The notes under the pieces are model-generated. The model saw nothing but the letters and a program-made list of their open reading frames with translations, ran no database searches and was not told the DNA's origin. From the NCBI GenBank assembly GCA_016927095.1, contig JAFGNI010000124.1, positions 1-11,695 on the forward strand: a stretch of DNA of 11,695 nt, written 5' to 3'. Of this stretch, positions 1 to 6,828 are shown piece after piece. The stretch's first letter is position 1. The number at the start of each line of letters is the position of its first letter. Both the position numbers and the translations under genes were made by a program. Source of the stretch: Anaerolineae bacterium (GTDB lineage Bacteria; Chloroflexota; Anaerolineae; B4-G1; SLSP01).

Positions 1-73
1 CAGGGACCAACCTGCCTCTCGGGCGGGGCGTATCTGGACGTCTATCAAGTGGGTCTTGACAAAAGTACCATCA

Positions 74-100
74 TAGGAGGTCGGGCTTGGCAGCCCGACC
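74..100 (+). repeat. REP-like hairpin, left member of a pair
   Basis: A perfect 9-bp stem (79-87 with 92-100, GGTCGGGCT / AGCCCGACC) closes a 4-base loop. It is preceded by TAGGAG. No T-run follows on either strand, so it is not a standard intrinsic terminator. The arm sequence resembles the hairpin at 192-212 (both begin GGTCGG and end with ACC), which suggests two copies of one dispersed element rather than two chance stems. It lies downstream of the isomerase gene and could also limit its transcript. Copy number in the genome cannot be seen from here. Confidence 0.5.
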
Positions 101-174
101 AGCGGCAAGACGACGGCGACGGCGTCGATACGCCGACGACGCAGGATTTGCTGCGGCGTCACACCGCGCATTGA

Positions 175-191
175 CGCCGCCTTCGGCGGCG
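175..191. other. Small GC hairpin with UUCG-type loop
   Basis: CGCCGCC (175-181) pairs with GGCGGCG (185-191), giving a 7-bp stem. On the plus strand the closing C plus TTCG is the very stable cUUCGg tetraloop. It abuts the second REP-like hairpin directly. No T-run follows on either strand. It may form part of the 3' end of the minus-strand isomerase transcript, or be the linker between the two REP-like copies. Confidence 0.45.
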
Positions 192-215
192 GGTCGGCCT
201 AACAGGCCAACCTAC
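192..215 (-). repeat. REP-like hairpin, right member of a pair
   Basis: GGTCGGCCT (192-200) pairs with AGGCCAACC (204-212) around a 3-base loop with one C/A mismatch. Read on the minus strand it begins GTAGGTTGGCC, that is, a GTAG tetranucleotide directly in front of an imperfect palindrome. That is the layout of REP elements handled by RAYT (IS200-related) transposases. It lies 10 bases past the isomerase stop codon. It is in the opposite orientation to the copy at 74-100, giving a BIME-like pair. The assignment rests on layout alone. Confidence 0.45.
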
Positions 216-224
216 ATACCGGAT

Positions 225-1139
225 CTAGCCGATGAACTGCCGCAGGTATCGACCGCTCTGGCGCAGGGCGTCCTTCCGCCGCTCCAGCGAGCCCTCGTAG
301 GCCCGATCCTCCACCTCGATGCAGACCGGCCCGTCGTATCCCACATCGGTCAGGACGGAGATGAACCGGCCCCAGTCGACCTCCCCCAGTCCCGGCAGCT
401 TTGGCGTGTGGTATTGCATCGGCATCGCCAGCACACCGACCTCATCCAGCCGGTGTTTGTCCACCCGCACATCCTTGGCGTGCACGTGGAAAAGCCGGTC
501 GGCAAAGGCCCACAGCGGCTTGATGTAGTCCATCTGCTGCCAGACCATGTGCGACGGGTCAAGATTGAGGCCAAAGTTTGCGCTGGGGATACGCTCAAAC
601 ATCCGGCGCCAGATAGCCGGCGTCGTCGCCAGGTTCTTACCTCCGGGCCACTCATCCGCACTGAAGAGCATCGGGCAGTTCTCAATCCCGATACGGATGC
701 CATGCGCCTCTGCGAAGGCGATCAAGGGGGGCCATACCTCCTCAAAGCGAGGCCAGTTGTCATCGACCGACTTCGTCCAGTCGCGCCCGATGAAGGTGTT
801 GACGACACCGACGCCCAACAGCTGCGCCGCCCGGATCACACGTTTGATCTGGGCGATGGCAACAGCCGCCTCCTCAGGATCCGGCGATAGCGGGTTCGGG
901 TAGTAGCCCAAACCGCTGATCGCCACGCCGGCATCAGCCATCACCGCTTTCACCTTCGCCGCATCGTCCGCCTCGAACTCGGCGACATCGATATGGGTCA
1001 CGCCGGCATAGCGTCGCTCGGCCTTGCCTTTCGGCCAACACATCAGCTCGACGCAGTCGAACCCTGCCTCTGCGGCAAAGGCTGCGACCTCCTCCAAGGA
1101 CAGATCGGGGAGAATCGCACTCACAAATCCCAGTTTCAT
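225..1139 (-). CDS. Sugar phosphate isomerase/epimerase (AP endonuclease 2-like TIM barrel)
   Basis: A 304-residue protein of the xylose isomerase-like TIM-barrel superfamily (the AP_endonuc_2 / inosose isomerase / tagatose epimerase group). These cytoplasmic enzymes interconvert sugars or sugar derivatives using a divalent metal. The expected metal ligands are visible at the ends of barrel strands: E153 in IGIENCP, D194 and H197 in NLDPSH, H218/H220 in HVHAKD, and E275 in CIEVED. The start is supported by GGAGG (1146-1150 on this strand) 6 bases ahead of the ATG. The length is normal and there is no signal peptide or membrane segment. It is the last gene of the minus-strand string and is separated from the GNAT gene by 133 bp holding an inverted repeat, so it may be transcribed partly on its own. 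The substrate cannot be read from sequence, and no sugar transporter or dehydrogenase partner is present in the window. Confidence 0.85.
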   Translation of the reverse strand: MKLGFVSAILPDLSLEEVAAFAAEAGFDCVELMCWPKGKAERRYAGVTHIDVAEFEADDAAKVKAVMADAGVAISGLGYYPNPLSPDPEEAAVAIAQIKRVIRAAQLLGVGVVNTFIGRDWTKSVDDNWPRFEEVWPPLIAFAEAHGIRIGIENCPMLFSADEWPGGKNLATTPAIWRRMFERIPSANFGLNLDPSHMVWQQMDYIKPLWAFADRLFHVHAKDVRVDKHRLDEVGVLAMPMQYHTPKLPGLGEVDWGRFISVLTDVGYDGPVCIEVEDRAYEGSLERRKDALRQSGRYLRQFIG

Positions 1140-1167
1140 CGTCTTCCTCCTGTTCGCTCAGCAACTG

Positions 1168-1265
1168 GATCTTCCGGGAAGCTGGCGCCTTGATGGGGCA
1201 CCCAAAGCACTGTACAACGCCGGCTTCGAATGAGGCCGGCATACGCCGGAGCTTCCCGGAAGATC
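1168..1265. repeat. 98-bp inverted-repeat element between GNAT gene and isomerase gene
   Basis: A perfect 16-bp arm GATCTTCCGGGAAGCT (1168-1183) returns inverted at 1250-1265. Between the arms are 66 bases that contain a second hairpin, GCCGGCTTC (1219-1227) with GAGGCCGGC (1232-1240, one G-T pair, 4-base loop). There is also an alternative stem, CCGGC-ATAC-GCCGG (1236-1249). Each outer arm is itself nearly palindromic (CTTCC-G-GGAAG). The whole element fits inside the 133-bp gap between two co-directional genes. No flanking target duplication is visible and no protein is encoded. It could be a MITE/BIME-like insertion or a structured intercistronic RNA. Confidence 0.6.
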
Positions 1266-1272
1266 GGACCGG

Positions 1273-2400
1273 TCAAAGCGCCAGCCGGTAAACGCGATGG
1301 TTCTTGTACATCTTGCCGCCCACATTCTCGAGATCGTGGCGCATCTGGACGGCGGTCTCGGCGACCTGCGTCAGGTCGGCATGCCTGAAGCCTTGATCGC
1401 GGATCGTGTTCTCCATCTCTGCGTAGAGCAAGGCGTTGCCGCCGACACCTTGGAACTCGGGAATCAGACCGGCGCCGTTGAGCGCCAGCCATTGGGTGCG
1501 GCGCATCTCCAGCAACAGGTCAACGAGATTCCAGGGCATGAGCCGGCCCTTGGCCCGCTGCAGCGCCGCCGAAATGTCCGGGAACCCAAAGAGGAAGCCG
1601 ACCATCTCTTCACCGTGCGCGATAATCTTGATCAGTCGCGGATCGGAGAGACCGATGGCATTGTCCATAATGAACTGAGCCTCACGGTCGGTGAGCGGGG
1701 CGAACTCCCAGTTGTGCTGGAAGGCGCGGTTGTAGGCCTCTTTAATCCTGCCGGTCCACGCCTGAAGCTCCCGCCGCGACTTGAACCGCTTGACCTCCAG
1801 CGAACCGCGGTCCAGGACGCGCTGGGCGATCCGGTGGACCCGCTCAGGCAACTGAAAGCTGTCGATCCCGATGTAGCAGGAGACGAAGTCGACCTCTTTC
1901 TCGAAGCCCAGACCCTCGAGCAGGCGCGGGTAGTAGGAATAGTTGTAATTCATCATCGTCATCATCTGGCGATGCTCGAATCCCTCGACCAGAATGCCGT
2001 AGCCGTCCAATTCCGCAAAGCCCTTCGGCCCGATCAGTTCAACCAGGCCGCGCTGCTTGGCCCAAGTCACGACCTGATCGACCAAGGCCTCCGCTACCTC
2101 AGGATCGTCCACGGTCTCAAAGAGGTAGAAATTGGCCTTCTTTGTGTCGTGGAAGTCGTTGTACGCCCGGTTCTCCAGCGCCGCGATACGACCCACCACG
2201 TCGCCATCCCGCTTGGCGACAAAGAAGTCCGCGTCGGAATGCTCATAGTAGGGATGCTTATCCCGATTGAGCATCACCCGGATATCGGCACGAATCGGGG
2301 GAACCCACTGCGCGTGCCCGGCGTACAGGCGATAAGGAAAATCGACGAACGCGCGCACCTGGCGCTTGTCGCGCACATCTATCTGGCTGACAGTGAGCAT
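1273..2400 (-). CDS. GNAT-fold acyl/acetyltransferase-like protein, two-domain
   Basis: A 375-residue cytoplasmic protein with no membrane segment. Its N-terminal part (about 1-180) has the look of a large, poorly characterised GNAT-like family: FPYRLYAGHAQWVPP at 21-35, PYYEHSDADFFVAKRDGDVVGRIAAL at 50-75 read in outline, then a block around 121-145 ending in EGF. A second acyl-CoA-binding-like half (about 200-375) carries QGVGGN at 317-322, close to the GNAT Q/R-x-x-G-x-G/A loop but with N in the last place. I chose the ATG at 2400 because it has GGGAGG (2405-2410) just ahead, though with a short 4-base spacer. An earlier ATG at 2460 would overlap the end of dnaE by 41 bases with no support. 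The gene starts 19 bp after the dnaE stop, so co-transcription is likely. The acceptor is unknown. Relatives have been linked to lipid or cell-envelope acylation, but nothing here confirms that. Confidence 0.7.
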   Translation of the reverse strand: MLTVSQIDVRDKRQVRAFVDFPYRLYAGHAQWVPPIRADIRVMLNRDKHPYYEHSDADFFVAKRDGDVVGRIAALENRAYNDFHDTKKANFYLFETVDDPEVAEALVDQVVTWAKQRGLVELIGPKGFAELDGYGILVEGFEHRQMMTMMNYNYSYYPRLLEGLGFEKEVDFVSCYIGIDSFQLPERVHRIAQRVLDRGSLEVKRFKSRRELQAWTGRIKEAYNRAFQHNWEFAPLTDREAQFIMDNAIGLSDPRLIKIIAHGEEMVGFLFGFPDISAALQRAKGRLMPWNLVDLLLEMRRTQWLALNGAGLIPEFQGVGGNALLYAEMENTIRDQGFRHADLTQVAETAVQMRHDLENVGGKMYKNHRVYRLAL

Positions 2401-2404
2401 ACGG

Positions 2405-2410
2405 CCTCCC
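2405..2410 (-). promoter_or_regulatory. Ribosome binding site for the GNAT-fold gene
   Basis: GGGAGG on the minus strand, 4 bases before the ATG at 2400. It lies between the dnaE stop codon (2420-2422) and that ATG, and it decides the start in favour of 2400 over the upstream in-frame ATG at 2460. Confidence 0.65.
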
Positions 2411-2419
2411 AGGGGGGTG

Positions 2420-5400
2420 CTACCAAGGTCGTTGTTGTTCAACGACGCGCAGGTTCTCATCTCCCACCAGCGAGACGATCTGCCGCCGCAGGTCGGCGGT
2501 GCACTGCGTGCGCTCGGTGGGGAACTCCAGCTCGATGCGTTTCTCCTCGGGGCCTTCCAATATCACGACAAAGTGGTCAGATCCCTGTTCCACACGGAGC
2601 AGCCGGTGCAGGTTCTCGAGGTTCTGGAAGTCGGTGAGATTGTCGCCCGTCCGGCGCAGGGTGACGTAGAGCGTGGCGGGCGGTGACGGAGGCTCCGGTG
2701 GCGCGCCCGTGACCGGTGTGGTGGATGGGGTTCGGTCGGCGGCACGCCGCAACCTGATCACGGTCTGCGGCTCGGCAGCACTGGACGCGCCCGGCGCATA
2801 GCCACCGTCCCGGGTCTCACGGACCGTGTCACCGGAGGAACGCCGGGGGGCAGCCCTGCGATCCCCATCGCCTGCGTGCTCCGAAGGCGAAACGGCCGCG
2901 GACTTGGTCGACCGCGACTGCGGGACCGGGGGCCTAGGCTGCGCGGACGCGGCCTGCGCGGACGCGGCCTGCGCAGACGCAGGAGGCGCAGACGCTGCCT
3001 GCGCGGACGCAGGGGGTGTGGACGCGGCGCTTGCGCGCCCACCATGGCCGTTGCCGCCGCCGGATGGTTCGGGCGGCGCGTCATAGGCACCCTCGTCGCT
3101 CTGAAAGGGAGGGGGTTCAAAGAGAAACGGGTCTTCATCTCCGGATCCGCCGCCGGAGGCGGTGGCCATCAGCAGGAAATCATGCGGTTCTTTGAACCAA
3201 TCAACAAGGAGGGAGTGCTCCTCGCGGTCCTGGCGGGTATCCAATTTCCCACAGGCGACCAGGACGCGCTCGGGGGTCAACAGCATCTTGGCCCGCTCGT
3301 AGGTCCTGGGGAAGACCACGGCATCCATCGTCCCAGCAGATCCTTCAAGGGTGACAAAGGCCATCATGTCCCCCTTCTTAGTCGTGATCCGGCGGACGCG
3401 CTGAATCATCCCCACCACCTTGATCGTCTGTCCCGGGGTCTCCGTCTCGTGTTGCCCGATGATCATGGTCACGAGACCCTGCGACAGTAGCTCGCGTTCC
3501 TGATCCGTGAGCGGATGCTTCGAGAGGTAGGTGCCGAGCAGCTCCTTCTCCCACGCCAACAACTGCCTGTCGGGGATCGGCGGCACGAAGCTCGGCAGCT
3601 GGATCCGCTCACGCAGATCCTGCATGTTGTCAAAGAGCATGAACTGGCCCACATCGCGCGCGCTGTGCGTCTGGGAGCTGACCCCCATCATGGCATCGAC
3701 GACAGTCATCAGAGCGGGGCGCTCGCCGAAATCATCCAGAGCGCCTGTCTGAATGAGGCACTCCAGCGCTTTGCGGTTGAGCCTGCGGAGATCCACCCGC
3801 TCCGCGAAGTCGTCCAGCGACTTGAAGGGACCGCCCTCAGCCCGCGCCTCCACCACCAGTTGCATGGCGTCATCGCCGACATTCTTGATCGCGCCCAGGC
3901 CAATCCGGATGAAACGTTGACCATCGTCGGCGCGTTCGATCGTGAAGCCCACTTCCGAGGTGTTGATGCTGGGACGCTCCACCGTCAAGCCATTGCGCCG
4001 CGCATCGGCGATCAGCAGCCCGAGCTTCTCGGTATTGTGGCGCTCGGTGGTCATGAGGGCGGTCATAAATTCGAGGGGGTAGTGGGCCCTCAGGTAGGCG
4101 GTCTGGGCCGTGATCACGCCGTAGTCCGTCGCATGGGCACGGTTGAAGCCGTAGCGGGCGAAGAACTCGATGTCCACCCAGACCCGGTCGGCAACCTCAG
4201 CATCGATGCCCCGTTCGATGGCCCCACGGCGGAACATCTTCTGATGCCTGAGCATCAGCTTCTCTTTCTTCTTCGCCACGGCCTTGCGGATCATATCCGC
4301 TTCACCCGCCCTATAGCCCGCCATCGCCACGGCGATTTCCATGATCTGCTCCTGGTAGACGATGATGCCGTAGGTGTCGGCCAGGATGTCCGCAAGGATC
4401 GGGTGATGATAGGCGATCTCAGCCTCGCCGTGCATACGGTGGATGTAATCGGGGATGTTCTCCATCGGGCCGGGACGATAGAGCGCGATGGCGGCGACAA
4501 TGTGTTGGAACTGCGTCGGTCGCAGCTCGCGAAGGGTGCGCCGCATGCCGGCACCTTCTACCTGGAAGACACCGGTGGTCTCACCGGTGGCCAGTAGATC
4601 GTAGAGCTTGCGCACGTCGGCGTCTTTGACAGGATCGCTGGGGTCGCGCTCATAGGGAATCGTCTCCAAGGTGAGCTTGCGCCCATGCTCCTGTTCAATG
4701 AGCTCACACGTCTTGCGCATATGCGTGAGCGTGCGCAGTCCCAAGAAGTCGACCTTGAGCATGCCGAGCGCGTCCACGATCTCCATCGGCCACTGGGATA
4801 GGCGGTCCACAGGGCTATCCTCGCCGTCGCCCTTGGTCGGACGGTTCAGCGGCAGGTAGCTCATGAGGGGCTTGTCAGAGATGATGACACCCGCGGCGTG
4901 GGTGCTCGCATGCCGCGTGACACCCTCGACCTGCTCAGCCATGTCCAAGAGACTCCGGATATAGGGGACGTTGTCATACTCCGCCTTCAGATCCGGTATC
5001 GTCTCCAACGCCTGGCGAATCGAGACAGGTTTGCCCGGGATATTGGGCACCATCCGAGCGATCTTGTCGATATCGCCGAGGGGAATGTCGAGCGCCCGCC
5101 CTACGTCGCGGATCGCCGCGCGGGCCCCCAACGTACCGAAGGTGATGATCGCCGAGACGTGGTCGGCGCCATAGCGCTCCTTGGTGTAAGCAATCAACTC
5201 CTCCCGACGGTCATCGGGGTAGTCAAGATCGATGTCGGGCATGGAGACCCGAGCCGGGTTGAGGAACCGCTCAAACAACAGCCGGTTCCTAAACGGATCG
5301 ATATTGGTGATACCGAGCGTGTAGGCCACCACCGACCCGGCGCCGGAACCACGCACGTTCCACCAGATGTCGCGCTCTTGAGCAGCTTGACAGAGATCCC

Positions 5401-6427
5401 AGACGATGAGGAAATAGTCGTCAAAGCCCATCTCGTGGATGATGCCAAGCTCGTACTCCAGACGCTCGACATACTCCGGCTTATCGTGGTCCTCACCGTA
5501 GCGCCACGTCATCCCCTCATCGCAGAGGTGGCGCAGATAGTCCTCTGAGGTGCCGCGCCCCTCAGGGACGGGGAACTTCGGCAGGTGGTAGGGCGGCGCA
5601 AACTGCAACTCGACCTCACACTGGTCGGCGATCTTGATCGTGTTTTCGAGCGCCTCCGGGAGATCCGCATAGAGGGCCCACATCTCTTCGGGCGACCGCA
5701 TATAGTAGGAATCATCGGTCATCCGCATGCGGTTGGGCTCGTTGACCGTCTTGCCCGTGCCGATACAGAGCAACACATCGTGCGCATCGGCCTGCTCACG
5801 CTTGGCGTAGTGGACATCATTGGTCGCTACGAAGGGCACGCCCAGCTCTTTGCCCAGCGCGATCAGCTTGCGATAGGTCTCCTCGTGCTCGGGGATGTCG
5901 TGCGTCTGCAGCTCCAAGTAGAAGCGACCGGGGAAATGCGCCTGGTACCAGCGCGCGGCCTCACGTGCGCGCGCGTCCTGACCTTGGTGCAGCAACTGCG
6001 GAATCTCGCCCTGGACGCAGGCAGAAAGCACGATGACGCCCTCGCTGTGCGCCGCCAAAAGCTCTTTGTCGACACGGGGTTTGTAGTAGAAGCCCTCCAA
6101 CTGCGCCTTGCTGGCCAGCGCGAGAAGGTTCAGATAGCCGGCCTGGTTCTGGGCCAGGAGCACCAGATGGTGATACGTGCCGTTATCGCGGTTGCGCTCA
6201 AAGCGCGACCCTGGGGCGACGTACATCTCGATACCGATAATGGGCTTGATGCCGGCGGCACGACATGCATTGTAGAAGTCGACAACGCCATACATCACCC
6301 CGTGATCGGTGATAGCCAACGCCTTCATGCCCAACTCGGCGGCGTGATTGGCAAGGGCAGAGCACTTGCTCAGGCCATCCAACAAGGAGTACTCTGTATG
6401 GGTGTGCAGGTGAACGAAGTCCCGCAT
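2420..6427 (-). CDS. dnaE: DNA polymerase III subunit alpha (DnaE1 type)
   Basis: The replicative polymerase subunit, 1335 residues, longer than E. coli DnaE (1160). An N-terminal PHP domain (about 1-275) keeps the metal-site residues H8, H10, D17, H42, E67, H87, C137, D204 and H206, so it may be catalytically active. The C-family polymerase core follows, with RGSGAGSVVAY (359-369), the catalytic pair D398 and D400 in MPDIDLDYPDD, and the third aspartate D560 in VDFLGLRTLT. The finger/HhH region includes FARYGFNRAHATDYG (756-770). A beta-clamp-binding motif QFMLF lies at 928-932, an OB-fold at about 988-1080, a low-complexity linker at about 1090-1250 and a compact C-terminal module at 1252-1330. 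I chose the ATG at 6427: it opens MRDFVHLHTHTEYSLLDG, the usual DnaE start, and has GGAGG 8 bases ahead. An upstream in-frame ATG at 6631 lies before the predicted transcript start. Confidence 0.97.
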   Translation of the reverse strand: MRDFVHLHTHTEYSLLDGLSKCSALANHAAELGMKALAITDHGVMYGVVDFYNACRAAGIKPIIGIEMYVAPGSRFERNRDNGTYHHLVLLAQNQAGYLNLLALASKAQLEGFYYKPRVDKELLAAHSEGVIVLSACVQGEIPQLLHQGQDARAREAARWYQAHFPGRFYLELQTHDIPEHEETYRKLIALGKELGVPFVATNDVHYAKREQADAHDVLLCIGTGKTVNEPNRMRMTDDSYYMRSPEEMWALYADLPEALENTIKIADQCEVELQFAPPYHLPKFPVPEGRGTSEDYLRHLCDEGMTWRYGEDHDKPEYVERLEYELGIIHEMGFDDYFLIVWDLCQAAQERDIWWNVRGSGAGSVVAYTLGITNIDPFRNRLLFERFLNPARVSMPDIDLDYPDDRREELIAYTKERYGADHVSAIITFGTLGARAAIRDVGRALDIPLGDIDKIARMVPNIPGKPVSIRQALETIPDLKAEYDNVPYIRSLLDMAEQVEGVTRHASTHAAGVIISDKPLMSYLPLNRPTKGDGEDSPVDRLSQWPMEIVDALGMLKVDFLGLRTLTHMRKTCELIEQEHGRKLTLETIPYERDPSDPVKDADVRKLYDLLATGETTGVFQVEGAGMRRTLRELRPTQFQHIVAAIALYRPGPMENIPDYIHRMHGEAEIAYHHPILADILADTYGIIVYQEQIMEIAVAMAGYRAGEADMIRKAVAKKKEKLMLRHQKMFRRGAIERGIDAEVADRVWVDIEFFARYGFNRAHATDYGVITAQTAYLRAHYPLEFMTALMTTERHNTEKLGLLIADARRNGLTVERPSINTSEVGFTIERADDGQRFIRIGLGAIKNVGDDAMQLVVEARAEGGPFKSLDDFAERVDLRRLNRKALECLIQTGALDDFGERPALMTVVDAMMGVSSQTHSARDVGQFMLFDNMQDLRERIQLPSFVPPIPDRQLLAWEKELLGTYLSKHPLTDQERELLSQGLVTMIIGQHETETPGQTIKVVGMIQRVRRITTKKGDMMAFVTLEGSAGTMDAVVFPRTYERAKMLLTPERVLVACGKLDTRQDREEHSLLVDWFKEPHDFLLMATASGGGSGDEDPFLFEPPPFQSDEGAYDAPPEPSGGGNGHGGRASAASTPPASAQAASAPPASAQAASAQAASAQPRPPVPQSRSTKSAAVSPSEHAGDGDRRAAPRRSSGDTVRETRDGGYAPGASSAAEPQTVIRLRRAADRTPSTTPVTGAPPEPPSPPATLYVTLRRTGDNLTDFQNLENLHRLLRVEQGSDHFVVILEGPEEKRIELEFPTERTQCTADLRRQIVSLVGDENLRVVEQQRPW
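2939..3037 (-). repeat. In-frame 15-bp minisatellite in the DnaE linker
   Basis: Six imperfect 15-bp units (exact phase 2940-3029; unit TGCGCGGACGCGGCC on the plus strand, with the first two units identical) encode pentapeptides of the form SAQAA, SAPPA or STPPA at residues about 1134-1163. The unit length is a multiple of three, so gain or loss changes linker length without breaking the frame. It lies between the OB-fold and the C-terminal module and is probably a flexible tether. Confidence 0.8.
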
Positions 6428-6604
6428 GGTGAGCGCCTCCAACCAAGAGTGGGCCCGCATCCCTACGCCTCGCCGATGCGTCCACCCTGAACGAACCTTC
6501 CCCCGCCCGAGCGAGGCAGCGAAGGCCAACAGTACCTGAGAGAAGCGACACCGCCCTGCAGGCAGCCAGACACGCTGGGGCCCGGGGCACTGTGTCCTGG
6601 TTAT
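6428..6604 (-). promoter_or_regulatory. Leader of the dnaE transcript
   Basis: About 177 nt between the predicted transcript start and the dnaE ATG. Near its 5' end CCAG-G-ACAC (6592-6600 on this strand) can pair with GTGTCTGG (6566-6573) with one bulged G, enclosing a C/G-rich loop. GGAGG at 6436-6440 is the ribosome site. A short ATG at 6460 is in frame with dnaE but has weaker support. No known riboswitch class is recognised. Confidence 0.45.
6436..6440 (-). promoter_or_regulatory. Ribosome binding site deciding the dnaE start
   Basis: GGAGG on the minus strand with an 8-base spacer to the ATG at 6427. Together with the family-typical N-terminus, it fixes the dnaE start there rather than at the upstream in-frame ATGs 6460 or 6631. 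Confidence 0.75.
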
Positions 6605-6610
6605 GTCTCG

Positions 6611-6639
6611 ATTATACGGCAACAAGAACATCAGTTCAA
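6611..6639 (-). promoter_or_regulatory. Sigma70-type promoter for dnaE and the genes behind it
   Basis: On the minus strand TTGAAC (6634-6639) and TATAAT (6611-6616) are separated by exactly 17 bases, a near-consensus housekeeping promoter. Transcription would start near 6604. This places the long upstream extension of the dnaE reading frame (ATG 6631) outside the transcript. Confidence 0.75.
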
Positions 6640-6697
6640 GATGATTTCACCGTACGCGGACAAGGCCGAAACCAGATCCGAGTGACGCCTGCCGCCT

Positions 6698-6727
6698 TTG
6701 AATATCGAGAGGCGTATGCCCTATAGT
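6698..6727 (+). promoter_or_regulatory. Promoter 1 for the Yip1-like gene
   Basis: TTGAAT (6698-6703), an 18-base spacer and TATAGT (6722-6727): five of six consensus bases in each box. It is divergent from the dnaE promoter, whose -35 box ends at 6639, so about 58 bp lie between the two -35 boxes and could hold a shared control site. Confidence 0.55.
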
Positions 6728-6754
6728 GGTACTTTCGTAGATTCTCATTCTGCG

Positions 6755-6760
6755 TATAAT
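6755..6760 (+). promoter_or_regulatory. Possible second -10 box for the Yip1-like gene
   Basis: A perfect TATAAT, but the bases 16-18 upstream (around 6731-6738, ACTTTCGT) match the -35 consensus poorly. If used, the transcript starts near 6767, one base after an upstream in-frame ATG at 6766. This supports the ATG at 6829 as the real start. Confidence 0.4.
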
Positions 6761-6828
6761 GGTAGATGTTGGGGTTGTTCCTTCGTTCACCACTAGATCA
6801 AGTAGTCCAGGAGGCCAAGGAGGGCAGG

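Noticed and set aside
56..61. TTGACA, a full -35 consensus on the plus strand
   Set aside because: No -10 box lies 15-19 bases downstream (79-84 reads GGTCGG), and no plus-strand gene follows.
1..174. Plus-strand frame open from base 1 to a TGA at 172-174, possible C-terminus of a gene entering from the left
   Set aside because: It runs through the left REP-like hairpin, and its 57 residues show no motif. It cannot be distinguished from chance without upstream sequence.
1168..1265. Complete insertion sequence between the GNAT gene and the isomerase gene
   Set aside because: The element is only 98 bp, encodes no transposase and has no visible target duplication. I kept it only as an inverted-repeat element.
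1297..2637. Long plus-strand open frame of 446 codons opposite the GNAT gene
   Set aside because: Its translation has no recognisable motif, and it lies antisense to a well-supported gene and the end of dnaE in GC-rich DNA, where such shadow frames are expected.
3515..4597. Long plus-strand open frame of 360 codons opposite dnaE
   Set aside because: It is antisense to the conserved polymerase core, and its product resembles no family. It is a codon-bias shadow, as are the frames at 87-890 and 5585-6490.
6428..6631. N-terminal extension of DnaE from an ATG at 6631
   Set aside because: It lies upstream of the predicted transcript start near 6604, has no family similarity and no ribosome site, whereas 6427 has all three supports.
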